This document shows, in pieces, positions 8,938 through 18,643 of a DNA stretch of 61,397 nt. The stretch's first letter is position 1; each line of letters opens with the position of its first letter. The DNA lies in NCBI RefSeq assembly GCF_003383615.1, contig NZ_QNUL01000034.1, positions 1-61,397 of the forward strand, given 5' to 3'. This DNA is from Dyadobacter luteus (lineage in GTDB: Bacteria; Bacteroidota; Bacteroidia; Cytophagales; Spirosomataceae). The notes below the pieces were generated by a model. The model was not told the origin of the DNA. It saw nothing but the letters and a program-made list of their open reading frames with translations, and searched no databases. The position numbers and the translations under genes are program-made.

Positions 8938-9534
8938 TTGGAACTGATGGTCCTAAACGAATCTGATATCGAACTGTGGGAGCTGTTTGCCTCCGGAAGC
9001 CAGGCTGCATTCAGCAGGCTTTACGACAGATATGCGGATATGTTATATGCATTTGGCCTTCGTTATACATCAGATAAGGAAATGGTAAAGGATTGTATTC
9101 ACGATCTTTTTATTGACCTTCATCATTACAGAGATGGTCTGGCCAGGGAAGTGAATGTGCGTTATTACCTTCTGAAAAGCTTCAAAAGAAAACTTCACAC
9201 TGCGAGCAAAAAGGCGGCTATCTTCAGCCTGAATGAGTGGGATTTGGATGATAAGGTGGTATCCGGCATTTCGTTCAGTGCCGAGCAGGAGATTATCAGC
9301 GATGAAAGGCAGCGCGAAATGCTGCAAACCCTTGCTCAGGAAATCAACAAACTTCCCGAAAGACAAAAAGAAATCCTCTATTTGAAATTCACGCATAATC
9401 TGGATTACGAAGAAATCGCCTCCATGATGCAAATTTCGGTGCCTACTTGCAGAACTTTTGTATATCGTGCCATCAAGGAACTTCGTGGTAAGCTGGAGGT
9501 TAGTGCTATCTTGCTGATTTTGTGGGCATGTTAG
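8938..9534 (+). CDS. ECF-type RNA polymerase sigma factor
   Basis: A 198-residue sigma-70 family factor of the extracytoplasmic group. Region 2 is seen in FSRLYDRYADMLYAFGLRYT and the following acidic helix (KDCIHDLFIDLHHY). Region 4 is the helix-turn-helix LPERQKEILYLKFTHNLDYEEIASMMQIS in two halves. The frame opens with TTG at 8938, but the ATG at 8947 (MVLNESD) is the likelier start. It is followed by FecR and SusC/SusD, the classic arrangement in which SusC signals through FecR to release this factor and switch on the same locus. Confidence 0.88.
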   Translation: MELMVLNESDIELWELFASGSQAAFSRLYDRYADMLYAFGLRYTSDKEMVKDCIHDLFIDLHHYRDGLAREVNVRYYLLKSFKRKLHTASKKAAIFSLNEWDLDDKVVSGISFSAEQEIISDERQREMLQTLAQEINKLPERQKEILYLKFTHNLDYEEIASMMQISVPTCRTFVYRAIKELRGKLEVSAILLILWAC

Positions 9535-9622
9535 AGTTGTTATCTTCTTTTTATTAAAAAAAATCATTTTAGAAGTCTATATTTTGTCATCTTTCTTCTC
9601 TTTCAGGAAAACATAGTTTCCA

Positions 9623-10774
9623 ATGAAAGACGAAGATCACGACAGACTGCCCAATGATGGAGATAATCCGGATCAATCAGGTCCTGACAGTAAAACTCTC
9701 CATAACGCCAGACTCTTTTTTAAATCTCTCCCTCAGGAAAAATTAACGGTTGCTGAAAAAGATCAACTCTGGAATCGTATTGTCGGATATGTTCATATTG
9801 AAGACGATTCCAGTGAAAGACGCTCCGTCAGGACAATTTTCTGGTATCGGATTGCCGCCGTCCTGGCTATTTTTCTCTCTGTAGGAATAGGTTACAGGGT
9901 GTTGAAATATACTGCTGGTAATCCTATGAAGCAGGCTGCCGAAATAGCTTCTGTTGAATCTTCAGAGACAAAACTCATGCTGGCAGATTCCCGGACGATC
10001 AATTTAAAGGGTGAAAATTCTGATGTTGTTTATCAGCATGAAGTGATCAGAATTGACTCATCCACGGTTGAGAAAAATGTGAGTCCGGCTCAGAAGTATG
10101 GTCTGAATACATTGGTTGTGCCTTATGGTAAAAGATCAACCATAACATTGACCGACGGTACAAAAATCTGGCTGAATTCAGGTTCCAGACTTGTTTATCC
10201 ATCCGAATTTGAAAAAGGGAAACGGGAAGTATATCTCGACGGTCAGGCTTACTTTTCCGTGGCCCATGATATCACACGACCCTTTTATGTCCAGACCAGT
10301 AGCATGGATATCAAAGTGTTGGGAACTGAATTTGATATAAGCGCTTATGGTGATGATAAGAAAATATCTGCTGTATTGACAAAAGGAAGTATAGAACTAC
10401 TTACTGCCAAAGATTCATTTTGGGGAGGTGAAAAAAGCAGAATGGTACCCGGCACCCGCGCGGTATATGATGGAGTATCCAAACGCGCACAAATTGCCAA
10501 AGTGAATGTAGACCAATATATCTCCTGGAAAGACGGATACCTGATAGCCAATCGCGAACCGTTGTATGAAGTTTTCAAAAAGCTCTCCCGGTACTACAAT
10601 TACGACATGGTCCTCAATGACAAGGAACTTGGCATGGAAACATTTTCAGGCACACTGGATCTTCAGGACGATATAGATCAAATGGTTATAGTCCTTACGG
10701 ATGCTACATCATTACAATACCACAAATCGGAAAGGAGGTTCATATTCGAGAAGAAAGATACAGCATCTGAATAA
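9623..10774 (+). CDS. FecR-family anti-sigma factor
   Basis: A 383-residue inner-membrane protein. The first 70 residues are cytoplasmic and would bind the sigma factor; residues 72-92 form one transmembrane helix (FWYRIAAVLAIFLSVGIGY). The periplasmic FecR domain starts near YGKRSTITLTDGTKIWLNSG and runs through FDISAY; the C-terminal DUF4974-type domain (EPLYEVFKKLSRYYNYDMV) is also present and would contact the STN domain of SusC. Lies 88 bp after the sigma gene and 71 bp before SusC, with a hairpin in the second gap. Confidence 0.9.
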   Translation: MKDEDHDRLPNDGDNPDQSGPDSKTLHNARLFFKSLPQEKLTVAEKDQLWNRIVGYVHIEDDSSERRSVRTIFWYRIAAVLAIFLSVGIGYRVLKYTAGNPMKQAAEIASVESSETKLMLADSRTINLKGENSDVVYQHEVIRIDSSTVEKNVSPAQKYGLNTLVVPYGKRSTITLTDGTKIWLNSGSRLVYPSEFEKGKREVYLDGQAYFSVAHDITRPFYVQTSSMDIKVLGTEFDISAYGDDKKISAVLTKGSIELLTAKDSFWGGEKSRMVPGTRAVYDGVSKRAQIAKVNVDQYISWKDGYLIANREPLYEVFKKLSRYYNYDMVLNDKELGMETFSGTLDLQDDIDQMVIVLTDATSLQYHKSERRFIFEKKDTASE

Positions 10775-10779
10775 AAAAA

Positions 10780-10803
10780 CGGAAGACGCGGCAACGTCTT
10801 CCG
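10780..10803. promoter_or_regulatory. Hairpin between fecR and susC
   Basis: A perfect 9-bp stem CGGAAGACG (10780-10788) / CGTCTTCCG (10795-10803) with a 6-nt loop. No U-run follows on the plus strand, so it is not a typical terminator there. It may limit read-through or protect the processed susC mRNA. On the minus strand seven U follow it. Confidence 0.5.
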
Positions 10804-10845
10804 TTAGAGTACACTTGCCGGCAAGCAAGTGATTTTTAAACAATT

Positions 10846-13800
10846 GTGTTCAACAAAAGTCCATTCAAATTTATGAAAAAATTTGACCACTCAGGGTATT
10901 GCCCTTTGGGAGAATTCCACCCACAAAAATTAATCAGGATTATGAAATTGACAGTGGTGCTGTTATGGATAGGGATGATGGGCGTACATGCCACCGGATA
11001 TTCCCAGAAGGGAAGAATGAGCGTTAGAATTAAGAACGGCAATTTAATTACACTTTTTAACCAGATTCGCGAAAACACGGATTACAGAATTTTTTACAAA
11101 GATAACCTGCTTGATAAAGCTGCTGAACTGAAAGTAAATCTGGACCTGGAAAATGTAAAAGTTACCCGTGCTCTGGACGAAGCATTTAAAGGAAGCCGGC
11201 TCGATTACAAAATCAATGGCAGGCAGATCGCCATCGTGGAAAGAGAACAGGAAAAGCAGAATGCCCGAATCCTACCGGAGAAAGCAGTCCTTGTAGAGCA
11301 TAAGAATATCCTGCTCATAGAAATTACAGGGGTGGTGAAGGACCAAAAAGGAGTAGCATTACCCGGCGCTACTGTAACAATCAAAGGGTCGACGAAAGGA
11401 ACGACGACAGATGCAAATGGTGTATTTAAGCTCAATGCTGAAAAAGGTGAAGTGCTTGTGTTTTCATTTATTGGCTATTTAGGCAAAGAGGAGATTGTAG
11501 GAGAAAAAACCAGCTATGAAATAGAACTGGCTGAGGACGCAGCAGGATTGGAGGAATTGGTCATTGTAGGTTTTGGTACACAAAGGAAAATCACTACGAT
11601 CGGGGCACAGTCGACGATCTCAGTTGCAGATCTTAAGCAACCCGTTCGGAATTTAACAACTGTATTGGCAGGTCGCATTTCAGGTGTTATTTCGGTACAA
11701 CGAAGCGGAGAGCCTGGTTATGACAATGCATCCCTTTGGGTTCGCGGTGTATCTACGTTTACCGGAACAAGTCCGCTCGTATTGGTGGATGGTGTACAGC
11801 GCGATTTTGCGAACATCAATCCGGAGGATATCGAAAGTTTTTCAATACTTAAGGATGCGTCAGCAACGGCTGTATATGGAGTGAGAGGGGCCAATGGGGT
11901 CATTCTTATTAACACTAAAAGAGGAAAAGCCGGTCCACCCCAAATTAATGTGGGTTTGAGCCAGGGAGTTACTTCCTTTACCAGATTGCCCAAGTTTGTA
12001 GATGGTGCCACCTACATGGAAATGGTGAATGAGGCGAAGTCTACAAGGGGAAATCCTGTATCTTATTCGCAGGAAGCGATTGATAAAACCAGAAGTGGAG
12101 AGGATCCATATTTGTATCCCAATGTCAACTGGTTTGATGAGATTTTTAATAAGTATGGAAAGAACAGCCGGGTCAATTTCAACATTACAGGCGGCTCTGA
12201 GAATGCGGATTACTATATTTCAACGTCTTATTTCAGTGAAGCAGGTTTGTTTAAAACAGACGGATTGGCCAATTACAATTCTGCTATAAAAACGGACAGG
12301 TATAATTTCACTTCCAATGTAAACCTGAATCTGACCAAAACTACAAAGCTAAGCCTGGGTATACAGGGGTATATCATGAACGGCAATTTTCCCGGAACCG
12401 GTACCAATGATATCTTCGGATCGGCTATGCAGGCTCCGCCCGTGATTTATCCCGTCAAATATCCGGATGGGAAAATTGCAGGTCTTCAGGCGGGTTCTTC
12501 CGTTCAAAATCCTTATGATCAGCTCACGCAATCTGGATACGTGTCTGAGTGGCGCAACCAGCTTTTGTCGAATATCCGGGTTAATCAGGATCTGGGGTTC
12601 TGGCTGAAAGGACTAAGCTTTACATCCATGTTTTCGTTCGATGCTTATAATCAACACACTTTAAGGAGAACCAAAACTTCGGATAACTGGCTGGCAACAG
12701 GAAGAAATGAAGCGGGAGACCTGGTATACAATCAAACAAGAATCGGGAGTGAATATCTGGGGTATTCCAGAACCAATAGCGGTGATCGGCAATTTTATAC
12801 GGAAAGTGCTCTTAATTATAACAGAAACTGGGAAAAACACGGATTGGGTTTGATGTTACTTTACAATCAAACGGACAAGGTGCCGGGTTTTGCGGATGAT
12901 TTTATTCTCTCACTTCCGTTCCGTAACAGAGGTGTGGCTGGTCGGGGTACGTATTCTTTTGCGGATCGTTATTTGATGGAATTCAATTTTGGTTATAACG
13001 GATCTGAGAATTTTGAGCCATCCAGACGATATGGTTTTTTCCCATCCATAGGTTTGGGGTGGGTCGCTTCCGAGGAAAAATTCTTTAAACCACTTGCCAA
13101 CACATTTCAGTTGTTGAAGTTCAGGTTCTCTCACGGTCAGTCGGGTAACAGTAACATCGACCCTAATAACAGCAGGCGGTTTGGTTTTATCTCCACGGTG
13201 AATAATAACAGTTCGTATACATTTGGTAAATCCTATGATGATAAGCTGGATGGCCTTGATATCGCCGAATACGCAGCAAGTGTGAGCTGGGAGGTTTCAA
13301 CCAAAACAAACCTCGGGCTTGACCTGCGTATGCTGAATAATGGCTTGTATGTACAATTGGATTATTTCAAAGAACACAGAGACGGTATATTTCTTCGCAG
13401 GTCGTCATTGCCGGCGACATTGGGTTTGAGAAATAATCCGTACGGGAATTTGGGGATTACAGAAAACAAAGGTCTGGATGGAACAATTGAATACAACAAG
13501 CGGATCGGTAAGTTGGATTTAGGACTGCGGGGTACTTTTACATACGCAAAAAACAAAGTAATACAGGATGATTTGCCACCGTGGAAATATCCATGGCTGG
13601 AAAGAAAAGGGCAGAAGATAGGACAGCGCTTTGGCCTTATCGCAGACGGACTGTTTGAATCAGAAGAGGAAATTAAGGCGCATGCTACACAGGTAGGCAA
13701 GGTATTGCCAGGAGATGTGAAGTTCAGGGACATCAACGGCGATGGCAAGATTGATGCTTTTGATGAGATGCCTATCGGCTTTGGTTCAATTCCTGAAATT

Positions 13801-14277
13801 GTATACGGATTCGGATTGACGCTGGGATACAAAAACTTTTCGCTTGCTACCTTCTTTCAGGGGATAGGAAATGTTGATATTCTTTTGGGAGGAGAAGGGT
13901 TTGTTCCCTTCCAGCAAGGGGGAAACCGTGGCAATCTTCTATCGCAGATCACCGACAGATGGACTCCTGAAAATCCAAATCAGAATGCTTTTTATCCGCG
14001 TCTCACTTTTGGAGATGAAAATATGAACTACAGAACAAGCTCTCGTTGGGTACAGAATGGCCGTTATCTGAGATTGAAAAATCTGGAGCTTGCCTACAAA
14101 TTTCCTTCAAACTGGTTTAAAGCGATTGGTGTGAAAAATTCGAGAATTTATCTGCTTGGATATAATGTGCTTACATTCAGTAAGTTCGATTTGTGGGATG
14201 TGGAGTTGGGGGATGGAAGAGGAGCGAGATATCCCAATCTCACCAGCTACAACGTGGGTATTGATTTCAATTTCTGA
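10846..14277 (+). CDS. SusC/RagA-type TonB-linked outer-membrane transporter with STN domain
   Basis: A large outer-membrane transporter (1143 codons from GTG 10846; the ATG at 10873, MKKFDHSG, is the likelier start). After the signal sequence comes an STN signalling domain (about residues 60-125), then a carboxypeptidase-regulatory-like domain (ITGVVKDQKGVALPGATVTI), a TonB-box-like EELVIVGFGT, the plug (LAGRISGVISVQRSGEPG...VRGANGVILINTKRG) and the 22-strand barrel ending in F. The STN domain fits control by the FecR/sigma pair upstream. It forms a pedal-bin complex with the SusD lipoprotein encoded next. Substrate unknown: no glycoside hydrolase is nearby, and the neighbours on the other strand are peptidases. 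Confidence 0.95.
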   Translation: MFNKSPFKFMKKFDHSGYCPLGEFHPQKLIRIMKLTVVLLWIGMMGVHATGYSQKGRMSVRIKNGNLITLFNQIRENTDYRIFYKDNLLDKAAELKVNLDLENVKVTRALDEAFKGSRLDYKINGRQIAIVEREQEKQNARILPEKAVLVEHKNILLIEITGVVKDQKGVALPGATVTIKGSTKGTTTDANGVFKLNAEKGEVLVFSFIGYLGKEEIVGEKTSYEIELAEDAAGLEELVIVGFGTQRKITTIGAQSTISVADLKQPVRNLTTVLAGRISGVISVQRSGEPGYDNASLWVRGVSTFTGTSPLVLVDGVQRDFANINPEDIESFSILKDASATAVYGVRGANGVILINTKRGKAGPPQINVGLSQGVTSFTRLPKFVDGATYMEMVNEAKSTRGNPVSYSQEAIDKTRSGEDPYLYPNVNWFDEIFNKYGKNSRVNFNITGGSENADYYISTSYFSEAGLFKTDGLANYNSAIKTDRYNFTSNVNLNLTKTTKLSLGIQGYIMNGNFPGTGTNDIFGSAMQAPPVIYPVKYPDGKIAGLQAGSSVQNPYDQLTQSGYVSEWRNQLLSNIRVNQDLGFWLKGLSFTSMFSFDAYNQHTLRRTKTSDNWLATGRNEAGDLVYNQTRIGSEYLGYSRTNSGDRQFYTESALNYNRNWEKHGLGLMLLYNQTDKVPGFADDFILSLPFRNRGVAGRGTYSFADRYLMEFNFGYNGSENFEPSRRYGFFPSIGLGWVASEEKFFKPLANTFQLLKFRFSHGQSGNSNIDPNNSRRFGFISTVNNNSSYTFGKSYDDKLDGLDIAEYAASVSWEVSTKTNLGLDLRMLNNGLYVQLDYFKEHRDGIFLRRSSLPATLGLRNNPYGNLGITENKGLDGTIEYNKRIGKLDLGLRGTFTYAKNKVIQDDLPPWKYPWLERKGQKIGQRFGLIADGLFESEEEIKAHATQVGKVLPGDVKFRDINGDGKIDAFDEMPIGFGSIPEIVYGFGLTLGYKNFSLATFFQGIGNVDILLGGEGFVPFQQGGNRGNLLSQITDRWTPENPNQNAFYPRLTFGDENMNYRTSSRWVQNGRYLRLKNLELAYKFPSNWFKAIGVKNSRIYLLGYNVLTFSKFDLWDVELGDGRGARYPNLTSYNVGIDFNF

Positions 14278-14280
14278 CCA

Positions 14281-16080
14281 ATGAAACAATCATTAATGAT
14301 GAAAAAAGTAATATTTACTCTCTTGCTTATTGCAAGCTTATCTTCATGCAGTGAAGATTTTCTTAATCAGGTTCCCGACGACAGGCTCACGATAGATCAG
14401 GTTTTTCAGCGTCGTACCGAAACAGAACGTTATCTGTATGGAGCATATTCCTACGTAAGGGATGAGGCAAATCAGTGGGAAGCGAATCCATGGACGGGTA
14501 TGTCTGACGAAGCAGATATGACTTGGGCGAGAAATGGTTTCAATACCTATTTTGCAAATATTGGCAGTTGGGACGCTACCTCTAATTTCTACAATTTCTG
14601 GACTCATTATTACCAGGGAATTCGTACAGCAACCTATTTTATGCAACGGGTAGGAGAAAACGCCGAGATTCTCAGGTTGCCGGAAGGAAAGCAGCTCATT
14701 ACGCAATACACAGCTGAAGCCAGAGCGTTGAGGGCGTATTACTATTTTTGCCTGCTTCGTCAATATGGTCCGGTGGTGATCCTGTCCGGAGATGAGGTGA
14801 TTCCTCCTGACCAACCCCTGCAAGACTTGCAGATTGCAAGAAGTTCTTTTGATGAATGTGTCAGCTATATTGTTTCCGAGTTGGACAAAGCTGGAAACGA
14901 TCTGCCTGAATGGTATGGACAGGATCGGGAGTATGGCAGAATGACCAAAACATTTACAAGTGCGGTTAAAGCCAGATTGCTTCTATACGCTGCGAGTCCC
15001 TTGTACAATGGCAACACAGAACTTGCCGGCATGAGCAATGCTGATGGCAAAAAGTTGATCAGTCAGCAGTATGATGCTACAAAATGGAAACAGGCGGCTG
15101 ATGCTTCAAAAGCAATTATAGACCTGAATCGCTTTTCGCTATTTAAGCAGAATAATTCAGCAGGCGTCTTTGATCCTTATTTGTCTTGTCAAAATATACT
15201 ACTTACACCATGGAACAGCGAAATCATATTTGCAAGAGTTGATAACAATCTGCAAGATTGGGAACGCCACGCTGCTCCGCGTTTTGGAGGCGGATGGAGC
15301 GGTATTGGAGTGACACAAAATCAGGTGGACGCCTACCACATGGCAAATGGTAAAAATATTAAGGAAGCTGGCTCAGGATACGTAGAAGAAGGATTTTCCA
15401 CTGCTGATGATAAATATACCAAAGCTGGTACTTACAATATGTGGACTAAGCGTGAACCCCGGTTTTATGTTTCTGTGGTTTATAATGGAAGTCAGTGGAT
15501 GAACACTTCAGACGGTGTAAAAACTGTCGAGTTATTTAATACCGGCAACACCGGCAAAGCAGGGTCTTATGATCATTCGGCTACGGGTTATCTGGTTAGG
15601 AAAAATGTGGATCCGAATTCTAATCCACGTATCAACCGTTATTCCCGTCGTCCGTTGGTTATGTTCAGATTGGGAGAGTTCTATCTCAATTATGCGGAAG
15701 CGCTGAATGAAATTGAGCCAACTAATCCTGATATTTTGAAGTATGTCAATCTGATCAGGGAAAGAGCGGGTATTCCGGGCCTGGCTGCCGGACTGACGCA
15801 GGCACAAATGAGAGAAGAAATCCGCAATGAACGTCAGGTGGAGCTTGCATTTGAATACCAAAGGTACTTTGATACCCGTCGCTGGAAAATCGCAGAACAG
15901 ACTGACGCAGGACCATTTTATGGCATGAATGTAGACGGAGGAAAAAGTGTGAACGATCCGGAATTCTATCAGCGAAAGGTTTTTGAAACACGTGTTTTCA
16001 AGAAAGCCTATTACTTTTTCCCAATGCCGCAATCAGAGATTGACAGAAATAAAAATCTGATCCAGAACCCTGGCTGGTAG
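14281..16080 (+). CDS. SusD/RagB-family nutrient-binding lipoprotein
   Basis: A 599-residue surface lipoprotein. The N terminus MKQSLMMKKVIFTLLLIASLSSC gives a type II signal with lipobox LSSC; C is followed by SEDFLNQVPDDRLT, a hallmark SusD opening. TPR-like helices (YLYGAYSYVRDEAN, RALRAYYYFCLLRQYGP) and the late motif RPLVMFRLGEFYLNYAEALNE...RNERQVELAFEYQRYFDTRRW are typical. It caps the SusC barrel and captures ligand. Starts 3 bases after the susC stop, so the two are co-translated. Ended by a strong terminator. Confidence 0.95.
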   Translation: MKQSLMMKKVIFTLLLIASLSSCSEDFLNQVPDDRLTIDQVFQRRTETERYLYGAYSYVRDEANQWEANPWTGMSDEADMTWARNGFNTYFANIGSWDATSNFYNFWTHYYQGIRTATYFMQRVGENAEILRLPEGKQLITQYTAEARALRAYYYFCLLRQYGPVVILSGDEVIPPDQPLQDLQIARSSFDECVSYIVSELDKAGNDLPEWYGQDREYGRMTKTFTSAVKARLLLYAASPLYNGNTELAGMSNADGKKLISQQYDATKWKQAADASKAIIDLNRFSLFKQNNSAGVFDPYLSCQNILLTPWNSEIIFARVDNNLQDWERHAAPRFGGGWSGIGVTQNQVDAYHMANGKNIKEAGSGYVEEGFSTADDKYTKAGTYNMWTKREPRFYVSVVYNGSQWMNTSDGVKTVELFNTGNTGKAGSYDHSATGYLVRKNVDPNSNPRINRYSRRPLVMFRLGEFYLNYAEALNEIEPTNPDILKYVNLIRERAGIPGLAAGLTQAQMREEIRNERQVELAFEYQRYFDTRRWKIAEQTDAGPFYGMNVDGGKSVNDPEFYQRKVFETRVFKKAYYFFPMPQSEIDRNKNLIQNPGW

Positions 16081-16090
16081 CCACTCTTAA

Positions 16091-16140
16091 AACAAAATCC
16101 CCACTGAACGGATAAACCGGACGTTGGGGATTTTGTTTTT
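16091..16140 (+). terminator. Terminator of the SusCD operon
   Basis: A 13-bp perfect stem, AACAAAATCCCCA (16091-16103) / TGGGGATTTTGTT (16125-16137), then more T. It also works as an A-flanked stem for the convergent M28 gene. Confidence 0.85.
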
Positions 16141-16160
16141 CAAAATGAAACAAAGATTTT

Positions 16161-18461
16161 CTATTTCAAAAGTGCTGTAGCTTTATCAATTTCAGCTGTA
16201 AAGGCTTTGAGATTTTCGCTTACACGTTTGATCCCTTCTTCAGCTTCTGCCCAGTTACGTTGTTCTATTGCTTCGCGAATCATAGGCAAAGTTTTTACAC
16301 CATATCCTGTATAAAAACCCGGTGCATAAATCTGATGTTTGTACCATGGTCTTCGTGGCAGACCTTGCTGATTAATCAGTTGTCTTTCCGTTTTGAAAAG
16401 GATTTCATTCAGTTTTGCAAGCTTATCTGCCGGTAACTTGTCTGCGTTAGATAGTGATTTAGAATAAGCAGTAGCACTTTTTTCTAAAGCGGTTAATGCA
16501 TTTTCCAAAGGAGCAAAATTCATAAATGGAGCTACTTCCAATAGGAGCGGTTTCACGAATGGTTCCTTTGGATCGGCAACTGCCTCAAAACGTTTCTCTC
16601 CCAGCAATTTATTGTGATCTGTCGCTTTGCTACGTACATTTTCAAGTTCTTTTTTGACTTCAGTAGCATACATGTTGACAGTATTTGAAAAGTTGTCAAA
16701 GTCAAACGGAAGTACGTCTGCATTGGCAAACCGGATAATGGCCCGGCCGGCAGTTTGTGCTAAAGCTTTTCCATACAAGAAATCGCCGTCTTTGAAGCGA
16801 ACATAATTATCATAAGAATCATAAATGGTATGGTAATCGCCACCACTGTCTTCCCCACCAAAACCAAGGTTCAGAGACGCAATCCCAAGGTGCTGTATAA
16901 ATGGCGTATAGTCAGAACCGGAACCTAGCGCGCCAATCCGCAAATCGCTGCGGGTACGCGCTTCTGCTTTTGCCGTAGGACTGCCGTTCATAATTGTTCT
17001 GGAACGTAGTCTGTCAATGATACTCGTTCCTTTTTCAGGGTCAATCACATCTCTGCCTACCTGATTAATAAACTTTTCCAGCGTATGCGATCCGCCTGCT
17101 CCAAGATACCCGCGACCATTTCCATCTGTATTGACATATACAACAGTTTTGGCTGACAGGTCATTCTTATACTTTTCGACCCACTCTGTTGAACCCAGCA
17201 ACCCTGGTTCTTCACCATCCCACCAGCAATAAACAATGGTACGTTTTGGTTTCCATCCTGTTTTAAGCAATTCACCTATTGCCCGTGCTTCTTCCATTTC
17301 GGCTACGGCTCCACTCACAGGATCGCTCGCTCCGAACACCCAGGCATCGTGGTGGTTGCCACGTACTACCCACTGGTCGGGGAATTCGCTTCCTTTGATC
17401 GTTGCAATCACATTGTAAGCAGGCACGATATCGAAGTTGAATTCAAGCTTTAGGTGCACTTTCGCAGGCCCTGGGCCGATATGGTAAGTAATCGGTAGCG
17501 CACCCCGCCAGCTCGCGGGAGCAACCTGTCCGCCCAGTGCTTTTAAAAGCGGCAATGCATCCCCGTAAGAAATAGGCAGTACCGGAATTTTCATCATACT
17601 TGGCGCCTCTTCAACAGAGAGCCGTTTATTCTCTGCACTGGCTACGAATCCATTGGTGAGCGGATCGCCGGGAGCTAGCGGAAGATCTACCACCGAACCT
17701 CTTTGCGCACCGGTTTCATTTTTGAAAGGTCCTTTCGGGTATACATCGCCCTGGAAAAATCCGTCTTCCTTCGGATCCGAATAAATAATACAGCCAATCG
17801 CGCCTTTTTCATAGGCCACTTTCGGTTTGATCCCGCGCCATGAATTTCCGTATTTAGCAATCACTATTTTGCCTTTTACATCAATGCCCAGTTTCGCAAG
17901 TTCCTCGTAGTCTTCCGGGATACCATAATTCACAAAAACAAGTTCAGCAGTGACGTCGCCATTTGCAGAAAACGCATGGTAGGGAGGGAGAACATCTTTT
18001 GTTTGTCCGGAAGTAGCATCTTCTTTAACAGCCTTTTCATTCAATAATGCCTTGAATTTAGTTGGCTCGGTCAGTTCCAGAATCCTTACTTTGGGTGTGG
18101 GAAACAGCACTTGTACCGTGTCCAGATGCGCTTCGAATCCCCAGGAGGTGAGTTTGTCACGAATGAACAGGGCATTGTCCAATCCGTACGCGGATCCCAG
18201 CTGATGGGGCCGGGCAGTCATACGTTTCATCCAATCTTTCAGATTGCTGGTTTGGATCTGTTTGTCAAAAGCCGTTTCGAGTTCAAGCTGTTTTTTTGCC
18301 GATTCAGAACCAAATCCCATAATGGACTGAGCATCTGAGGTATTAAAGAGAACGGTTGACACAAGGAGTGCACCGATCGTTTTTCGATAAATTCTTTTCA
18401 TAGATGGGAGTGAAGATTGAAAACGTATATTATTCGACTTCCCTAAGATAATCATATTCAA
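16161..18461 (-). CDS. Secreted M28-family metallopeptidase, glutamate carboxypeptidase II-like
   Basis: An exported di-zinc exopeptidase. The frame is 766 codons, but ATG at 18401 (MKRIYRKTIGALLVSTVLF...SDAQ) is the likely start because it begins a signal peptide; that gives 746 residues. Order: PA-type insert (VKGKIVIAKYGNSWRGIKP... GAIGCIIYSDP), then the M28 core with NHHDAW, the catalytic Glu pair in WWDGEEPGLLGSTEW, NTDGNGRG and the late zinc His in GGDYHTIYDSYDN, then a helical dimerisation domain. This is the PSMA/transferrin-receptor layout; family members remove C-terminal acidic residues or act as aminopeptidases. Convergent with SusD and may process peptides in the periplasm. Confidence 0.88.
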   Translation of the reverse strand: MNMIILGKSNNIRFQSSLPSMKRIYRKTIGALLVSTVLFNTSDAQSIMGFGSESAKKQLELETAFDKQIQTSNLKDWMKRMTARPHQLGSAYGLDNALFIRDKLTSWGFEAHLDTVQVLFPTPKVRILELTEPTKFKALLNEKAVKEDATSGQTKDVLPPYHAFSANGDVTAELVFVNYGIPEDYEELAKLGIDVKGKIVIAKYGNSWRGIKPKVAYEKGAIGCIIYSDPKEDGFFQGDVYPKGPFKNETGAQRGSVVDLPLAPGDPLTNGFVASAENKRLSVEEAPSMMKIPVLPISYGDALPLLKALGGQVAPASWRGALPITYHIGPGPAKVHLKLEFNFDIVPAYNVIATIKGSEFPDQWVVRGNHHDAWVFGASDPVSGAVAEMEEARAIGELLKTGWKPKRTIVYCWWDGEEPGLLGSTEWVEKYKNDLSAKTVVYVNTDGNGRGYLGAGGSHTLEKFINQVGRDVIDPEKGTSIIDRLRSRTIMNGSPTAKAEARTRSDLRIGALGSGSDYTPFIQHLGIASLNLGFGGEDSGGDYHTIYDSYDNYVRFKDGDFLYGKALAQTAGRAIIRFANADVLPFDFDNFSNTVNMYATEVKKELENVRSKATDHNKLLGEKRFEAVADPKEPFVKPLLLEVAPFMNFAPLENALTALEKSATAYSKSLSNADKLPADKLAKLNEILFKTERQLINQQGLPRRPWYKHQIYAPGFYTGYGVKTLPMIREAIEQRNWAEAEEGIKRVSENLKAFTAEIDKATALLK

Positions 18462-18580
18462 AAGTGAAAAAGCACCGACATTGTAAATTCATACAAATCA
18501 TTGTTTTAATTACAAGTAAATTATTAAAGGTTGTACGTCAGATGTTTGTGGTACGTTTCCCGTAAGTGTATGACAATGAA

Positions 18581-18624
18581 AAAGCAGAATCTTCTGAATA
18601 CATGTGATCCGAAAATTCTGCTTT
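18581..18624 (-). terminator. Terminator of the isomerase-like gene
   Basis: AAAGCAGAAT (18581-18590) pairs with ATTCTGCTTT (18615-18624); the minus-strand product ends in a U-rich stretch. The outer bases CAATG/CATTG can extend the stem. Confidence 0.65.
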
Positions 18625-18643
18625 CCCATTGAGAAAATATCAA

